DNA of 64,000 nucleotides, taken from contig NC_016109.1 of the NCBI RefSeq assembly GCF_000269985.1, positions 2,046,001 through 2,110,000 on the forward strand, in the 5' to 3' direction. Positions 43,817-54,616 of this stretch are shown piece after piece. The translations under genes and the position numbers were made by a program. The stretch is from Kitasatospora setae KM-6054. Lineage in GTDB: Bacteria; Actinomycetota; Actinomycetes; Streptomycetales; Streptomycetaceae. Under the pieces are notes generated by a model that made no database searches, was not told the origin of the DNA, and saw only the letters and a program-made list of their open reading frames with translations. The stretch's first letter is position 1. Each line of letters begins with the position of its first letter.

Positions 43817-44917
43817 CTACAGCTCGACCAGGACGGTGCCGAGGTAGCGGCCCTCGGTCATCTCCTGGAAGGCCCGGGGGGCCTGGTCGAGGCCGGTGAT
43901 CCGGGTGTGCGGGAAGGTGATCCGGCCGGTCCGCAGCCAGTCGCCGAAGCGGGGCAGCCAGGCGGCCTGCGCGGCGGCGTGGCCCTCGGAGCCGTGGCCG
44001 GCCACCCTGATGCCCCGGACGATGAGCTGGAAGGCGTCCAGGCGCAGCGGCACGGACTGCGCGGGCCGGCCGGAGTGGCCGGGGGCGTCGGCGAACTGGC
44101 CGGACAGCACGCCGATCAGGGAGGCGCGGGCGCCGGGGCGGGCGGCGGCGAGGGCGGCTTCGGCCTGGTGGCCGCCGACGGTGTCGAGCAGCACGTCGAT
44201 GCCGTCGGGCGCGGCGGCGGCGAGCTGCTCGGCGAAGCGTTCGGCACGGCCGGAGCCGGAGTCGGAGTCGGAGTCGGAGCCGGGGTCGGAGCCGTCGCCG
44301 GTGGGGGCCGTCCGTTCGTCCACCAGGACGGCGTCGTAGCCGAGTTGGCGCAGTGCGGCGGCCTTGGCCGGAGAGCCGGTGGTGCCCAGGACGGTGCCCG
44401 CGCCGAGCAGTCGGGCGGTCTGGCCGGCCAGGGTGCCGACGGCGCCGCCCGCGCCGGTGACCAGGACGGTCTCGCCGGGCCGGACGGGCGAGACCAGGGC
44501 GAGCGCCGCGTAGCCGACCGAGCCGGGCGCGAGGTAGGCCGCCGGATCGGGCAACACCCCGTCCAGCAGGGTCAGTTCGGCCGGTTCGGCGACCGCGTAC
44601 TCGCGCCAGCCCTTGACGTGGGAGACCAGGTCGCCGGTACGCAGTCCGCTGCCGGCGGGGGCGTGCAGCACCTCGGCGACGGCGGGCCCGAACAGCGTGC
44701 CGCCGGTCGGGACGGACGGGAACGGGGTGTTCGGCGGGGTGTCGCCGAGCAGTGTCGCCAGGCCGGGGTAGAGCACGAACCACCGGTTGCGCAACAGGAC
44801 TTGTCCCTCCTCCGGCTGCGGCGCGGGCACCTCGACCACCTCCAGGTCGGCGGCGACGGGACGGCCCTGCGCACGGCGGGCGAGTCGGATCTCGTGGACG
44901 GTTTCGGGCACACTCAT
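43817..44917 (-). CDS. NADP-dependent MDR-family oxidoreductase (CurA/alkenal reductase-like)
   Basis: A 366-residue zinc-free medium-chain reductase. The nucleotide-binding V-L-V-T-G-A-G-G-A-V-G-T motif and the N-terminal V-P-A-P-Q-P-E-E-G-Q-V-L-L-R-N segment are clear. Relatives reduce enals, enones or quinones with NADPH. An expanded G-S-D-P-G-S-D-S-D-S-D-S-G-S-G stretch, from a GAGTCG-type hexamer repeat, is inserted between the nucleotide domain strands. MerR-type operator sites flank the gene, so it is likely induced by an electrophile. Confidence 0.9.
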   Translation of the reverse strand: MSVPETVHEIRLARRAQGRPVAADLEVVEVPAPQPEEGQVLLRNRWFVLYPGLATLLGDTPPNTPFPSVPTGGTLFGPAVAEVLHAPAGSGLRTGDLVSHVKGWREYAVAEPAELTLLDGVLPDPAAYLAPGSVGYAALALVSPVRPGETVLVTGAGGAVGTLAGQTARLLGAGTVLGTTGSPAKAAALRQLGYDAVLVDERTAPTGDGSDPGSDSDSDSGSGRAERFAEQLAAAAPDGIDVLLDTVGGHQAEAALAAARPGARASLIGVLSGQFADAPGHSGRPAQSVPLRLDAFQLIVRGIRVAGHGSEGHAAAQAAWLPRFGDWLRTGRITFPHTRITGLDQAPRAFQEMTEGRYLGTVLVEL

Positions 44918-44965
44918 GCCAGGCTCCTCGGGGAGTCGCGAACGGGAAGTGCCGGAACGCTAGCC

Positions 44966-44989
44966 CTTGACCCACGGGTCAGGGTCAAG
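44966..44989 (-). promoter_or_regulatory. MerR-type promoter of the oxidoreductase
   Basis: The palindromic arms CTTGACCC and GGGTCAAG enclose ACGGGTCA. On the minus strand TTGACC can serve as -35 with CTAGCG 19 bp further as -10, the long spacer expected of promoters activated by MerR proteins. Confidence 0.65.
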
Positions 44990-45065
44990 TCCGGTCGGCC
45001 CCGGGTGGAACAGAGCGGGACCGAGCGGGACGGGACAGGGCGGGACGGGACGGAGCGGAGTGGGC

Positions 45066-45560
45066 ATGGCGGAGGTACGGGTGCGCGCCGGTCGGCCGGG
45101 GGACGCCGCCGAGCTGGTGCGGTTGGCCGGGCAGGTCGAGCAGTGGTTCGGGCCGATGGTCGGCGAGCCGGGCTTCCACGCCGCCCTTGAGGAGCAACTC
45201 GCCTGCGGCAGCGCCCTGGTGGCGACCGGAGCGGCGGTGGACGGACCACTGCTGGGCGGTCTGCTGGTCGGCCGACGCCCGCCGGTGTGCCACCTGCACT
45301 GGCTGGTGGTGGACGCCGCCGCCCGAGGTCGGGGCGTCGGCCGGGCGCTGGTCGCCGAGGCGCTGGCCCGCTGCCCGGACGGCGTCCGGACGGTCGAGGT
45401 GGTGACCTTCGGCGCGGACCACCCCGGCGCGGTGGCCAGCGGCGCCCGGGTGTTCTACGAGCGCCTGGGCTTCTCCCCCGCCGAGGCCGCCGCACCGGGC
45501 CCGGAGGGCGGCTCCCGCCAGGTGTACCGGCGCGCGCTGAGCCGCGCCGAGTCGCACTGA
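45066..45560 (+). CDS. GNAT family N-acetyltransferase
   Basis: A 164-residue acetyl-CoA-dependent transferase. The CoA-binding motif reads A-A-R-G-R-G-V-G-R-A-L-V-A-E-A, followed by V-F-Y-E-R-L-G-F. The ATG at 45066 follows GGAGCGGAG in a stretch of short GGGAC repeats. It is a single gene; the acceptor cannot be told. Confidence 0.9.
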   Translation: MAEVRVRAGRPGDAAELVRLAGQVEQWFGPMVGEPGFHAALEEQLACGSALVATGAAVDGPLLGGLLVGRRPPVCHLHWLVVDAAARGRGVGRALVAEALARCPDGVRTVEVVTFGADHPGAVASGARVFYERLGFSPAEAAAPGPEGGSRQVYRRALSRAESH

Positions 45561-45746
45561 GCCGCGGTGGCGGCGGCGCGACTGCCGGTGGCGCAGCTCT
45601 CAGCGGCACGGACGGCCCGGCCCCCGCACCCCGGTCGTCCGCGTCCCCCTCCCCGGCCCGCCAGTCGCCGACCGGCCGGCGGGACGCGTCCGGCCGGGCT
45701 GCTGTCGGTGGGGGCTGCTGTCGGTGGGGGCTGGCAGGCTGGGCGG

Positions 45747-46307
45747 ATGAGTGAAGAACCCACCACCTCGCCGCAGAACTTCTCGCCCGCCTGGGCCGGT
45801 GCCGAGGGGCGCACCGATCCGCCGTTGGTCGGCGACGAGCGGGAAGTGCTGCTCGCGTACCTCGAGTTCCACCGCGAGACGTTCGCCCTGAAGTGCGCGG
45901 GCGTCCCGGTCGAGCGGCTGTCGGAGCTGCTGGTGCCGCCGTCGGGGTTGTCGCTGCACGGGCTGCTCCGGCACCTGACCGGGGTCGAGCAGTGGTGGCT
46001 GCAGATCCAGTTCGCCGGGGACGAGTCGGTGCCGCTGCTGTACTACTCGGACGACGACCCGGACCAGGACTTCGAGCGCCTCGACGGCGATTTCGAGCAG
46101 GCCCTCGCCACCTGGCGGGCCCAGGTGGCGACCTCCCGCCGGATCGTCGCCGCCGCCCCCTCGCTGGACGCCACCGGCATCCACAAGGCCACCGGGCAGC
46201 CGGTCTCGCTGCGCCGGATCCTGGTGCACCTGCTCGCCGAGTACGCCCGCCACAACGGGCACGCGGACCTGCTCCGCGAGCGGGCCGACGGCACCACGGG
46301 CTACTGA
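45747..46307 (+). CDS. DinB family protein (DUF664)
   Basis: A 186-residue DinB/YfiT-like four-helix bundle. Metal-ligand histidines occur in L-H-G-L-L-R-H-L-T-G-V-E and A-R-H-N-G-H-A-D-L-L-R-E. Such proteins are thiol-dependent (mycothiol, bacillithiol) transferases or of unknown role. Upstream is a 16-bp direct duplication, GGCTGCTGTCGGTGGG, at about 45696-45728. It is followed by a hairpin (46343-46362). Confidence 0.88.
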   Translation: MSEEPTTSPQNFSPAWAGAEGRTDPPLVGDEREVLLAYLEFHRETFALKCAGVPVERLSELLVPPSGLSLHGLLRHLTGVEQWWLQIQFAGDESVPLLYYSDDDPDQDFERLDGDFEQALATWRAQVATSRRIVAAAPSLDATGIHKATGQPVSLRRILVHLLAEYARHNGHADLLRERADGTTGY

Positions 46308-46342
46308 CGGCCACTGACGCCTACTGGCCGCCACCGACCCGG

Positions 46343-46362
46343 GGCCGGGGGCTTTCCCGGCC
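46343..46362 (+). terminator. Short hairpin after the DinB gene
   Basis: A 7-bp stem, GGCCGGG with CCCGGCC, and a 6-nt loop lie 36 bp past the DinB stop. It is a modest candidate terminator that would separate the DinB gene from the leader-peptide transcript. Confidence 0.4.
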
Positions 46363-46412
46363 GGGGCTTCCGCGCCGGGAGCTTCCGCGCCGGGGGTTGT
46401 AGCCTGGGTGGG

Positions 46413-46487
46413 GTGCTCCTACTCGTCAGCCGTCGCCACGTGGACCTGCTCCGCGTCACGAGCATGTCCTGTCGACGCTCCGGCTGA
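46413..46487 (+). CDS. Cysteine-type attenuation leader peptide
   Basis: A 24-residue frame starting GTG at 46413 encodes S-R-R-H-V-D-L-L-R-V near its middle, then a C-terminal M-S-C-R-R-S-G ending at TGA 46485-46487. The R-R-H-V-D-L-x-R-V core with a single Cys codon near the end is the hallmark of the actinomycete leader peptides found upstream of sulfur and cysteine genes. Ribosome stalling at the Cys codon when cysteine is scarce would change folding of the 120-nt leader before the oxygenase gene. Confidence 0.7.
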   Translation: MLLLVSRRHVDLLRVTSMSCRRSG

Positions 46488-46608
46488 CCTCATCCCCCTC
46501 CCTCCGGCCCCACGCCCCGCCCCGGGCGCGCGGGCTCCCGTCTCCCCCGGCCGCCGCGGCGCGACCCGCCGCCCCGCCGGGGGGCTTCACCACCGCGGAC
46601 GCACCCCC

Positions 46609-47625
46609 ATGACGCAGCAGCACCCCACCGCCCTCCCCGTGATCGACCTCTCGCTCGCCGACGGCACCCCGGCCGACCGGGCCCGCCTGCACGACGGGTT
46701 GCGCGCGGCGGCGACCGGCGTCGGCTTCTTCCAGCTGACCGGCCACGGCGTGACCCCGGCCGAGACGGCCGCGCTGACCTCCGCGATGCGGGCGTTCTTC
46801 GCCCTGCCGGAGGCCGACCGGCTCGCGATCAGCAACCTGAACTCCCCGCACTTCCGCGGCTACACCCGTACCGGCGACGAGCACACCGCCGGCCGCCGGG
46901 ACTGGCGCGACCAGCTGGACATCGGCCCCGAGCTGCCGCCGCACGTCCCGGCCCCGGACGAGCCCGCGTACTGGTGGCTGGAGGGCCCCAACCAGTGGCC
47001 TGCGGCCCTCCCCGAGCTGCGCGCCGCCGCCCTGCACTGGATCGACCGGCTGGACGGCGTCGCCCGCCGCCTGCTGCACGAGCTGCTCGCCTCGATCGGC
47101 GCCCGCCCCGACTTCTACGACGACGCGTTCAGCCCGCACCCGCACCTGCACCTCAAGCTGGTCCGCTACCCGGGCAGCGCCCCGGCCGGCCCGCCGCAGG
47201 GCGTCGGCACCCACAAGGACTACGGCTTCGTCACCCTGCTCCTCCAGGACAGCGTGGGCGGCCTCCAGGTCGAGCGTCCCGACGGCACCTTCCTGGACGT
47301 CCCGCCGTTGGAGGGCGCCTTCGTCGTCAACCTCGGCGAGCTCCTGGAGGTCGCCACCGACGGCTACCTGAAGGCCACCTCGCACCGGGTGGTCTCGCCG
47401 CCCGGCGCCCGCGAGCGCTTCTCCGTCCCGTTCTTCTACAACCCCCGGCTGGACGCCCACATCGCGCCGCTCGACTTCCCGCACGCCCGGCACGCCCCCG
47501 GCATCACCCGGGACCCTTCGAACCCCCTGCACGCCGACTTCGGTTTCAACGAGCTGAAGGGATACGCCCGCGCGCATCCGGCGGTCACCCGGCGCCACCA
47601 CGCGGAACTGCTCCCGCAGGGCTGA
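46609..47625 (+). CDS. Isopenicillin N synthase-like 2-oxoglutarate/Fe(II) dioxygenase
   Basis: A 338-residue double-stranded beta-helix oxygenase. The DIOX_N part starts P-V-I-D-L-S-L-A and contains V-G-F-F-Q-L-T-G-H-G-V. The iron triad is G-T-H-K-D-Y-G (His and Asp) and the distal His in A-T-S-H-R-V, with the 2-oxoglutarate Arg in E-R-F-S-V-P-F-F. The ATG at 46609 has no strong ribosome site. An RRHVDL leader peptide 120 bp upstream implies control by cysteine supply, so a sulfur-containing substrate such as a sulfonate or thiol compound is plausible. Confidence 0.88.
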   Translation: MTQQHPTALPVIDLSLADGTPADRARLHDGLRAAATGVGFFQLTGHGVTPAETAALTSAMRAFFALPEADRLAISNLNSPHFRGYTRTGDEHTAGRRDWRDQLDIGPELPPHVPAPDEPAYWWLEGPNQWPAALPELRAAALHWIDRLDGVARRLLHELLASIGARPDFYDDAFSPHPHLHLKLVRYPGSAPAGPPQGVGTHKDYGFVTLLLQDSVGGLQVERPDGTFLDVPPLEGAFVVNLGELLEVATDGYLKATSHRVVSPPGARERFSVPFFYNPRLDAHIAPLDFPHARHAPGITRDPSNPLHADFGFNELKGYARAHPAVTRRHHAELLPQG

Positions 47626-47688
47626 CCGGTGCCGTTCGCTGTCGGACCGGTCGGGTAGGTTCCTGCTCCCCGACCGAGAGGAGCGCGC

Positions 47689-49167
47689 ATGGCGGCGTTC
47701 GACCACTGGTTCTACCTGGAGCTGGAGGCCACCGGTACGGCCGGCGGCCGGGCCGCCCTCGCGGCGAAGCTGGAGGGCCACGGCTGGGTGGTGACCGTGC
47801 TGGAGGAGAACGAGCCACGGCAGGCCCGCTGGCTGGTGGAGGCCGGTGTCGGAGGCTGGCGGGTGGGGGCCGCTCTGCACGCCCGCCTGGTCCTGAACGA
47901 ACTGGCCCGGCAGAGTCCCGCGGAGGTGGACCTCCGGCTCCAGGAACCACTCGTCCGGCAGGAACCGCCGCGCGGCCGGTACCTCACCCGGCGCCCGGTC
48001 CCCGGGCCCCCTCGGCTGCGCCCGCTGATGGCACGCACCCGGCTGTTCGACACCGGCCGCGAACTGTTCCTACCGCCGGGCCCCGACATTCGGGACAGGG
48101 CGGAAGCGGAAGCGGTCCGGCCCCTGCCCGGTGCCGCGCCGCCCCCGGCTGACGGCGAACCGCATCCGGTAGGGGCCGAGTTGAACCGCGGCGGCCACAC
48201 CGGGGCCTTCCCGATGTCGACCCGGACCGCGACCATCGCGGTCTCCTCGGTCCTGATCGCGCTGCTGCTGACCGGTCTGGGGCTCGGCAGCCTGGCCTCC
48301 GGCGCCGTGGCCTGGGCCGCGGGGCTGTCGGCCGTCGCCCTGGGCGGGGTCCTGTGCGGGGCCGTGGTCGTCCACTCCCCGCACTGGGCGGCCGGTCCGC
48401 CGCACCGCACGTCCACGGCCTGTGCCGTCGGCGCCGCCGTCGCGCTGGCCCTGGCGGCGGTCACGGCCCTGATCGGCTCCTCCGCTCCCAAGGCCTGGCC
48501 CGCCGCACTGATGACGGCCTGCGTCGTGTTCCTCGGCAACGGGCTGCGCCTGCTCCTGCGCGGCCTGACCTGGCAGGCCACCGCCGCCTGGCTGATCCCC
48601 GCGCTGCTCCCGCTCGTGCTGGTCGTGCTGCCCGGGTTCGGTTTCTCGATGCACGCCCTCTACCTCGACGGTTTCGGCCTGAACCGCGAGGACACGCAGA
48701 TCCCGGCGATCTGGCAGGTGGCCGCCGACGCCAGGGCGCTGCTGGTGATGGGCGGCCCGCTGATCGCCGTCTCCCTGCTCGGCTACGCCCGGCACATGCA
48801 CGCCTTCCAGACGTTCGGCGGGCTGTCGGTCGCTGCCGCGCTGCTGTTCGTCGGCTTCGCGGGGGCCCTCACCCTCTACCAGGCGCAGATCATCACCCCC
48901 GCCGCACACGCCGCCGACTCCGCCAAGCAGCGGGCGCGGAACGGCCTCCAGCCCTCCCCGTACTTCGGCATCGCACCGCGCCGGGTCTGTCTGCGCCCGG
49001 TGAGCGACGGGGGCTGGGACGGCGCCGCCCTGGTGCCGGAGCACCCGTACCTGGTGTTCCCGGCCGCCGGGGACTGGGCCGCGCTGTGGGACGTCCGGAC
49101 GGGCGAGACGGTGCAGGTGAAGCGCGAGCAGTACCGGATCACCGACTCGACCGCGCCGAGCTGCTGA
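47689..49167 (+). CDS. Polytopic membrane protein of unknown function
   Basis: A 492-residue protein. The first 170 residues are soluble (F-D-H-W-F-Y-L-E-L-E-A-T-G, an Arg/Pro-rich stretch); then come about six hydrophobic segments (two before residue 235, others near 250, 285, 310 and 365-410); the last 80 residues are soluble with P-Y-F-G-I-A-P-R-R-V-C-L and a final S-C. A GAGAGGAG site precedes the ATG. No family recognised. An internal ATG just before the first membrane segment might mark an old fusion of two genes. Confidence 0.7.
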   Translation: MAAFDHWFYLELEATGTAGGRAALAAKLEGHGWVVTVLEENEPRQARWLVEAGVGGWRVGAALHARLVLNELARQSPAEVDLRLQEPLVRQEPPRGRYLTRRPVPGPPRLRPLMARTRLFDTGRELFLPPGPDIRDRAEAEAVRPLPGAAPPPADGEPHPVGAELNRGGHTGAFPMSTRTATIAVSSVLIALLLTGLGLGSLASGAVAWAAGLSAVALGGVLCGAVVVHSPHWAAGPPHRTSTACAVGAAVALALAAVTALIGSSAPKAWPAALMTACVVFLGNGLRLLLRGLTWQATAAWLIPALLPLVLVVLPGFGFSMHALYLDGFGLNREDTQIPAIWQVAADARALLVMGGPLIAVSLLGYARHMHAFQTFGGLSVAAALLFVGFAGALTLYQAQIITPAAHAADSAKQRARNGLQPSPYFGIAPRRVCLRPVSDGGWDGAALVPEHPYLVFPAAGDWAALWDVRTGETVQVKREQYRITDSTAPSC

Positions 49168-49202
49168 CCGTCCGGTCCTGGTGCGGCGGCGGAGGCGGGT
49201 GC

Positions 49203-49217
49203 GACACTTCCGGTGTC
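49203..49217. promoter_or_regulatory. Operator before the MerR gene of the beta-oxidation cluster
   Basis: GACACTTCCGGTGTC is an inverted repeat (GACAC/GTGTC) that continues into ACAGTGGCG. The 13-bp string TGTCACAGTGGCG here is repeated exactly at 55864-55876, upstream of the CoA-transferase gene at the other end of the cluster. Confidence 0.65.
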
Positions 49218-49243
49218 ACAGTGGCGGCGAGGGGCGGGGTGCG

Positions 49244-49981
49244 GTGGACGGGCCGCGGTGGACGGTGGAGGAGCTGGCCGGGCGGGCCGGGGTGACGGTG
49301 CGGACGCTGCGGTTCTACGGGGCGAAGGGGCTGCTGCCGCCGCCGGTGCTGGGGGCGCGGCGGGTCGGGTGGTACGGGGGTGAGCACCTGGGACGGCTGG
49401 AGCTGATCGAGGAGTTGCGGCGGCAGGGGCTGACGCTGGCCGCGATCGAGCGGTACCTGGCGCAACTGCCGCAGGACGTCGGCGCGTTGGACCTGGCGAT
49501 CCACCGGGCGCTGGTGGCCTCCTGGACGCCGGAGTCGGCGGAGGAGGCGAGCCGGGAGCAGGTCGAGCAGCGGGCCGGGCGGGCGCTGTCGGACGCCGAC
49601 CTGGACTCGCTGGCGGCGATGGGCGCGCTGCACCGCACCGGGGAGCCGGACGTGTTCAAGGTCGACCCGGGGCTGCTGCCGCTGGGGGTGCGGGTGCTGG
49701 ACGTGCCGATCCCGCTGGAGACGCTGCTGGCGGCCCGGGCGGTGGTGCGGCTGCACAGCCGGGCGACCGCGCACGACCTGCACCGGCTGTTCCGCGACAC
49801 GGTGTGGCGCCCGTACCGGGAGAGCGGGCCGGAGCCGGCCGAGCTGGAGCGGATGCGGGAGCTGACCGACCGGATCCAGCCGATGGTGGTGCAGGCGCTG
49901 GTGACCGCGTTCCAGCGCTCGCTGGCGGAGGAGCTGGCCCGCCCCCGGGACGAGGGGGCGGGCCGGCCGGGCGGTCAGTAG
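49244..49981 (+). CDS. MerR family regulator, likely of fatty-acid catabolism
   Basis: A 245-residue MerR protein with the DNA-binding part V-E-E-L-A-G-R-A-G-V-T-V-R-T-L-R-F-Y-G-A-K-G-L-L and a long helical C-terminal domain (about 150 residues) able to bind a large ligand. The GTG start at 49244 is chosen as the first codon of the fold. It converges on, and overlaps by 7 bp, the FadB-like gene. The shared operator core at both cluster ends suggests it controls its own gene and the beta-oxidation genes, probably in response to an acyl-CoA. Confidence 0.85.
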   Translation: MDGPRWTVEELAGRAGVTVRTLRFYGAKGLLPPPVLGARRVGWYGGEHLGRLELIEELRRQGLTLAAIERYLAQLPQDVGALDLAIHRALVASWTPESAEEASREQVEQRAGRALSDADLDSLAAMGALHRTGEPDVFKVDPGLLPLGVRVLDVPIPLETLLAARAVVRLHSRATAHDLHRLFRDTVWRPYRESGPEPAELERMRELTDRIQPMVVQALVTAFQRSLAEELARPRDEGAGRPGGQ

Positions 49982-52137
49982 CGGCCGCCGCCCTCGGCGA
50001 GGGCGACCAGCGAGGCGGGCGGGGCGAAGCGCTCGCCGTAGGCGGCGGCGAGTTCCCGGGCGCGGGCGGTGAAGCCGGCCGGGCCGCCGGGGTAGCCGTT
50101 GACGTACTGGAGGACGCCGCCGGTCCAGGCGGGGAAGCCGATGCCGAGGACGGAGCCGATGTTGGCGTCGGCGACCGAGGTGAGGACGCCCTCGTCGAGG
50201 CAGCGGATCGCGTCGATCGCCTCGCCGAACAGCAGCCGCTCCTTCATGTCCTCGAACGGGATCCGCGCGCCCGGGCGGGCGAAGTGCTCGCGCAGGCCGG
50301 GCCAGAGCCGGGTGCGGCGGCCGTCGGCGTAGTCGTAGAAGCCGGCGCCGCCGCTGCGGCCGGGGCGGTCGAACTCGTCGAGCATCCGGTCCAGGACGGC
50401 CTCGCCGGGGTGCGGGGTCCAGCTGCCGCCGGCCTCCTCGACGGCGCGGCGGGCCTCGTCGCGGATCCGGCGCGGCAGGGTGAGGGTGAGCTCGTCCAGC
50501 AGCGCGAGGACCTTGGCGGGGTAGCCGGCCTGGGCGGCGGCCTGTTCGACGGAGGACGGGTCGAGGCCCTCGCCGATCATCGCGACGCCCTCGTCGAGGA
50601 ACCGGCCGATCACCCGGGAGGTGAAGAAGCCGCGGGAGTCGTTGACCACGATCGGGGTCTTGCCGATCTGCCGGACCAGGTCGAAGGCCCGGGCCAGCGC
50701 CTCGTCGCCGGTGCGCGGGCCGCGGACGATCTCGACCAGCGCCATCTTGTCGACCGGCGAGAAGAAGTGCAGGCCGACGAAGTCGGCGGCCCGGTCGACG
50801 CCTTCGGCGAGCAGGCCGATCGGCAGGGTGGAGGTGTTGGAGCAGAGCAGCGCGTCGGGCGCGACGACGTGCTGGACCTCCTGGAACACCTTGTGCTTGA
50901 GCTCGGGGTTCTCGAAGACCGCCTCGATGACGGTGTCGCAGCCGGCCAGGTCGGCGGCCTCGGCGGTGGGGGTGATCCGGTCGAGGAAGGCGGCCCGCTG
51001 CTCGGCGGTCAGCCGGCCGCGCGCCACCTGCTTGTCCAACAGGCCCGCGCTGTACGCCTTTCCGCGGGCGGCGGCCTCCGGGGTGACGTCCTTCAGCAGG
51101 ACGTCGAGGCCGGCCTTGGCGCAGGCGTACGCGATGCCCGCGCCCATCATGCCCGCGCCCAGCACCGCGACCTTCGCGGCCTGCCGGGGGGCGACCGAAC
51201 CCGGGCGGGAGGCACCGGAGTTGACGGCCTGCATGTCGAAGAAGAACGCCTGGATCATGTTCTTCGCGGTGGCGCCGCAGGCCAGTTCGGTGAAGTAGCG
51301 GGCCTCGATCGCGAACGCGGTGTCCACGTCGACCTGGCTGCTCTCCACGGCCGCCGCCAGGATGTTGCGCGGCGCCGGGTAGGGCGCGCCGTTCAGCTGC
51401 TTGCGCAGGTTGGCGGGGAAGGCGGGCAGGTTGGCGGCCAGCGCGGGGGTGCTGGGCGTGCCGCCGGGGATCCGGTACCCCTTGGCGTCCCAGGGCTGGG
51501 TGGCGGTCGGGTTCGCGGCGACGAAGGCGCGCGCCTTGGCGTCCATCTCCTCGGCGGTGGCGGCGATTTCGTGCACCAGGCCGTGCTCCAGGGCCTGCGC
51601 CGGACGGTACTGCTGCCCTTGCAGGAGCACCTTGAGCAGGGCGTCGGTGATGCCGAGCATCCGGACCGTGCGGACGACGCCGCCGCCGCCGGGCAGCAGG
51701 CCGAGGGTGACCTCGGGCAGGCCGATCCGGCTGCCGGGGGCGTCCAGCGCGATCCGGTGGTGGCAGGCCAGCGCGAGTTCCAGGCCGCCGCCGAGCGCCG
51801 CGCCGTTGATCGCGGCGACCACCGGCCGGCCGAGCGTCTCCAGCCGGCGCAGCGCCCGCTTGATCCGCATCGAGTCGGTGAACACCCGTTCGGCGTCGGC
51901 GGGTCGGGCGGCGGCGAGGAGCTTGAGGTCGCCGCCGGCGAAGAAGGTCTTCTTCGCCGAGGTGACGATGACGCCGGTCAACTCGGGCGTGGCGGCGAGC
52001 CGTTCGACGACTCCCTCCAGCGCGTCGGTGAACGCGGCGTTCATGGTGTTGGCGGACTGGGCCGGGTCGTCGAGGACGAGGGTGACCACGCCGTCCTGGT
52101 CCTGCTCCCAGCGGATGGGGCTGCTCACGTCGGTCAT
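49975..52137 (-). CDS. FadB-like enoyl-CoA hydratase / 3-hydroxyacyl-CoA dehydrogenase fusion
   Basis: A 720-residue trifunctional-type alpha subunit. The N-terminal crotonase domain has I-N-G-A-A-L-G-G-G-L-E-L-A-L-A-C; the NAD domain starts near residue 325 with V-L-G-A-G-M-M-G-A-G-I-A-Y; the C-terminal 3HCDH domains follow (N-D-S-R-G-F-F-T-S-R). It hydrates 2-enoyl-CoA and oxidises the 3-hydroxy product, working with the thiolase upstream. ATG at 52137. The short gap to the thiolase holds GTGAGTAC tandem units. Confidence 0.95.
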   Translation of the reverse strand: MTDVSSPIRWEQDQDGVVTLVLDDPAQSANTMNAAFTDALEGVVERLAATPELTGVIVTSAKKTFFAGGDLKLLAAARPADAERVFTDSMRIKRALRRLETLGRPVVAAINGAALGGGLELALACHHRIALDAPGSRIGLPEVTLGLLPGGGGVVRTVRMLGITDALLKVLLQGQQYRPAQALEHGLVHEIAATAEEMDAKARAFVAANPTATQPWDAKGYRIPGGTPSTPALAANLPAFPANLRKQLNGAPYPAPRNILAAAVESSQVDVDTAFAIEARYFTELACGATAKNMIQAFFFDMQAVNSGASRPGSVAPRQAAKVAVLGAGMMGAGIAYACAKAGLDVLLKDVTPEAAARGKAYSAGLLDKQVARGRLTAEQRAAFLDRITPTAEAADLAGCDTVIEAVFENPELKHKVFQEVQHVVAPDALLCSNTSTLPIGLLAEGVDRAADFVGLHFFSPVDKMALVEIVRGPRTGDEALARAFDLVRQIGKTPIVVNDSRGFFTSRVIGRFLDEGVAMIGEGLDPSSVEQAAAQAGYPAKVLALLDELTLTLPRRIRDEARRAVEEAGGSWTPHPGEAVLDRMLDEFDRPGRSGGAGFYDYADGRRTRLWPGLREHFARPGARIPFEDMKERLLFGEAIDAIRCLDEGVLTSVADANIGSVLGIGFPAWTGGVLQYVNGYPGGPAGFTARARELAAAYGERFAPPASLVALAEGGGRY

Positions 52138-52211
52138 GTCGTCGAAGTCCTTGGGTGAGTACGTGAGTACGCGAGTACGTGCGCGGGCGGGTGCGCGGGC
52201 GGGCGGGTGGC

Positions 52212-53432
<1,221 letters not shown>

Positions 53433-53461
53433 GGTGTGGCTGCCTCTCAGGCGGGGAGGGT

Positions 53462-54604
<1,143 letters not shown>

Positions 54605-54616
54605 GGGCTGGTCCCT

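Noticed and set aside
46408..46608. N-terminal extension of the 2OG oxygenase from 46408
   Set aside because: The stretch is a Pro/Ala-rich shadow of the leader-peptide region; the RRHVDL frame is in a different phase and the fold starts at 46609.
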